In this document: in pieces, positions 1 through 64,000 of the stretch | How positions within the stretch are numbered: the stretch's first letter is position 1 | How the letters are laid out: each line of letters begins with the position of its first letter | NCBI GenBank assembly: GCA_949825025.1 | Contig: OX463778.1 | Location: 20,118,196 to 20,182,195, forward strand | Length of the DNA: 64,000 bases | DNA from: Siphlonurus alternatus | Taxonomy: Eukaryota > Arthropoda > Insecta > Ephemeroptera > Siphlonuridae | Direction: 5' to 3' | Translations under genes and position numbers: made by a program | Notes under the pieces: generated by a model | Databases searched by the model: none | What the model saw: the letters and a program-made list of their open reading frames with translations, nothing else | What the model was told of the DNA's origin: nothing

Positions 1-455
1 TAAAAATAAAAACTAAGGATATCTCTATATGTAATGGAAAGAATCTTTAATATATTACAATATATTACAGGAGAATTTTCATTCCGATTTTAAAAATTAA
101 TAATAAAAATATATGCATGTTGCTTTTGAGCACTGCAATATGATGTTAGTAAGAAAAAAAAAAAATACATGTATGTTAATAAAAAGAAAACTTCAAACCA
201 AAAACTGTTAATCAATATTTTCATGCATATTATTAATTTTAATTACTGTAATATTTAGTTATTAATTATTTTTACAGACAAGCATAATACACCATGTAAC
301 TTAATAACTTTGAGAAAAAAAGTATACCAATAAATAAAGCCCAAGTATTATAAACAATCACCATTATAGTCCTCTTCCCATTGGATTTTAGGAAATTGAA
401 TGTTTTTTTTTTTCTTATTTGTATTGCAGGGTTAATATATGATACATTCTTACCT
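1..455 (-). other. 3' UTR intron and flank of the receptor gene
   Basis: AT-rich sequence downstream of the stop. A gtaaga donor at 448-453 (minus strand) implies a 3' UTR intron whose acceptor and terminal exon I cannot place with confidence; they may lie left of the window. Nothing else is recognised. Confidence 0.4.
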
Positions 456-62262
<61,807 letters not shown>

Positions 62263-62423
62263 CTGCGCATGCGCAAAAAACAAAGTCAGGGTGTGCTACC
62301 AAGGTATCATATATATCAACATGTAGTTCTACAGTCGTTGTCCTGGATAATTTCCATGATCAAAAGACGGTAAATGTATTGTACCATGAGTTGTTAACCA
62401 GGGAATATTTCAAGGATGATGAA

Positions 62424-62540
62424 TGTACACTCATCGCCTTGGAAAATTTCCCAACTTATTTATCACCTGTGTTATTCTTACGGGGCATAAAATTATGGCA
62501 ATTAACAAGGCCTCAAAGGGAGATTTTTCGAGGCGATTCC
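62424..62540. mobile_element. Foldback MITE, family B, copy 2
   Basis: The outer gtacactcatcgccttggaa and the central ctgtgttattcttacgggg match the reverse complement of 24799-24928. The right arm is degraded (cgaggcgattcc), so this is an older copy. Confidence 0.72.
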
Positions 62541-62615
62541 AAAATTGTTCCTTGAAGATATAAATTAATACTGTTTTCTGTTTTTTGTCACCTTTATTTA
62601 TGAATTAACTAAACC

Positions 62616-62698
62616 TACTATCGGAACCAAAAAGGTGAGCCCCTCTCCTTATGGAACTTGTATGCTATTCAGGGGCACACCTTTTTGGTTCTGATAGT
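62616..62698. repeat. Small hairpin with GGAACCAAAAAGGTG arms
   Basis: tactatcggaaccaaaaagg and its near-complement at 62676-62698 flank a loop of about 35 bases. It is probably the smallest foldback element in the window; no second copy was seen. Confidence 0.7.
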
Positions 62699-64000
62699 AA
62701 ACAGTTTTAAAGAAGCAACCCTCTCGTACACTTCATCTCTTAACTTTAAATTAAGAAATAGTCTAAATTTACTCAGTTTTTGATGGTTATAATTCTTATT
62801 AAATAAGAAAATGTATTTTAATCAAATTCCCCCTTCCTCTTAACATTTATTTAAAACTTTTTAATTTAAAAGAAAAGTTTTTTGAATTTTTTATTTAGTT
62901 TATAATATTTGTATGAATGAATAGTGAAATCAGAGAAAGTAATATTTAAGCAACGCTTCTAGAACTTGAGAACTAAAAACATCTTTATAAAATAGCGTGA
63001 ATGTAAGGTAACGCAATACTATTCAGAAATACAGGAAAACTATATTCAGGTGCTTCCAAATTACTTATTTTAATTAAATTAATAATTTTTTTGCTTTCTG
63101 CAAATTAAAATAAGGAAGCTGTCATGTTCAAATTACTCTCAAGTTTTTATTACAATTTTTTTATAAACATATAAAATAGAGCGATCTTTTTTTCTCACAC
63201 CTTTACACATTGATTAAACATTTATAAAGAAAACAAACATGCAGTCATTGAAGCATTAACATGCAATGGAAGCAGCAGACAAATTTCAATGCAATTCATT
63301 AAGAAAGCAAAAAAATGTTTAGTATTACCATTTATAACATTCGTATATATGAAAAAGTTATAATAACACTCGACTTTTTTTTTTTACATATTTTTATAAA
63401 TAGCACTTCATAAATTTCTTACTACTATAAATCAATTAAAATTTATAATGATATTTTTAATGAAGTATACCTCTTAATAAGTCTTCATTCAATTTTAAGC
63501 ATCATCAAAACTAATTATAAAAGCATAAAATATATATTTTTTAAAACATGCGTAAAAAATATCAATTTTTTAATATTATATATTTTTTTAATGTTCTCTA
63601 GTGTAAAAGAAAATATAAGAAAATAAAGATATAGTTCTTCATGTTTATCTGCAAACCGCAGAGGCACTTTTCTTGCTGTTGGGGTGGCCTATACGAGAAT
63701 GTGTAAGCTCGTGCATTCATTATGCAGAAGATGTGGCATGACTTGTAGGCCGCAAGAGTAGATGGGAGGGAGGGGGAGGGAGGACTGGGTCCTTTTCGTG
63801 GAGAGTTCTTCCTGCTCTCTCTCTCTCTCTCTGATCGGCTTACCACGCTCCTCACGCCATCAATATTGCATGCCAAGACTTAAGAAGACACACAAGGAAG
63901 TAGCATCTCTCCCTCTCTTTTTAAGCCGCAATATCACGCTTTCCCTAACATTGCTACTACAATCATTACCATGATACTAATTTCTTTCTTCGAGAACAAA

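Larger units (their letters stand above)
62263..64000. other. Upstream intron to window end
   Basis: Intron preceding the first exon seen. It contains family B copy 2 (62424-62540) and a small hairpin (62616-62698). The region near 63650-63960 is pyrimidine-rich and more balanced in composition, but gives no Ig-like frame or usable exon. Confidence 0.6.

Overview
The window is eukaryotic nuclear DNA, most likely from an arthropod. It is strongly AT-rich, with long introns bounded by GT-AG junctions, many simple-sequence tracts and many short palindromic elements. There is no sign of bacterial gene organisation: no operons, no ribosome binding sites and no long uninterrupted reading frames. 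The arthropod assignment rests on the style of the one recognisable gene and is an inference; I cannot name the species.

One large gene on the minus strand explains essentially all the convincing coding sequence. It enters the window from the right, its upstream exons lying beyond base 64000, and ends at a stop codon at 456-458. It encodes a type I membrane receptor. The order is at least seven immunoglobulin domains (exons 62112-62262, 46091-46202 plus 18769-18950, 17057-17407, 16272-16538, 15389-15748, 14808-15071 and 12490-12747), one transmembrane helix (11293-11430), and a long, disordered cytoplasmic tail rich in Pro, Ser and Tyr (exons between 10013 and 456). Splice phases are consistent throughout. 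Joining the exons by one route gives an open frame of 1386 codons plus stop; a second route through the tail, using other exons, gives 1492 codons plus stop. The protein resembles the multi-Ig adhesion receptors that arthropod genomes usually label nephrin-like, hemicentin-like or sidestep-like. I do not assign a gene symbol.

The tail looks like a signalling platform. It has tyrosine motifs (FYENL, FYSLR twice, YQNV, LVYADL, TEYAVL), polyproline SH3-type ligands, basic clusters, and a hydrophobic C-terminus (EIDV) that could bind a PDZ domain. Small exons with distinct phases make at least two mutually exclusive membrane-proximal tails likely.

The introns (27 kb between 18951 and 46090, 16 kb between 46203 and 62111, and smaller ones) hold no second convincing protein gene. 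They are full of foldback (palindromic) non-autonomous elements, several present as two dispersed copies. Two structures stand out. One is a composite element at 20698-23137 whose core looks like a promoter and three spliced non-coding exons captured between transposon ends. The other is a giant imperfect palindrome at about 25680-32135, with arms of roughly 2 kb, a central array of about thirteen 133-146 bp units, repeated GGGAT boxes, repeated TGACGTCA sites and (GA)n tracts at both outer ends. This giant palindrome is the best candidate for something undescribed.

All boundaries were read by eye from splice consensus, reading frame and inverted repetition. No database search was possible.
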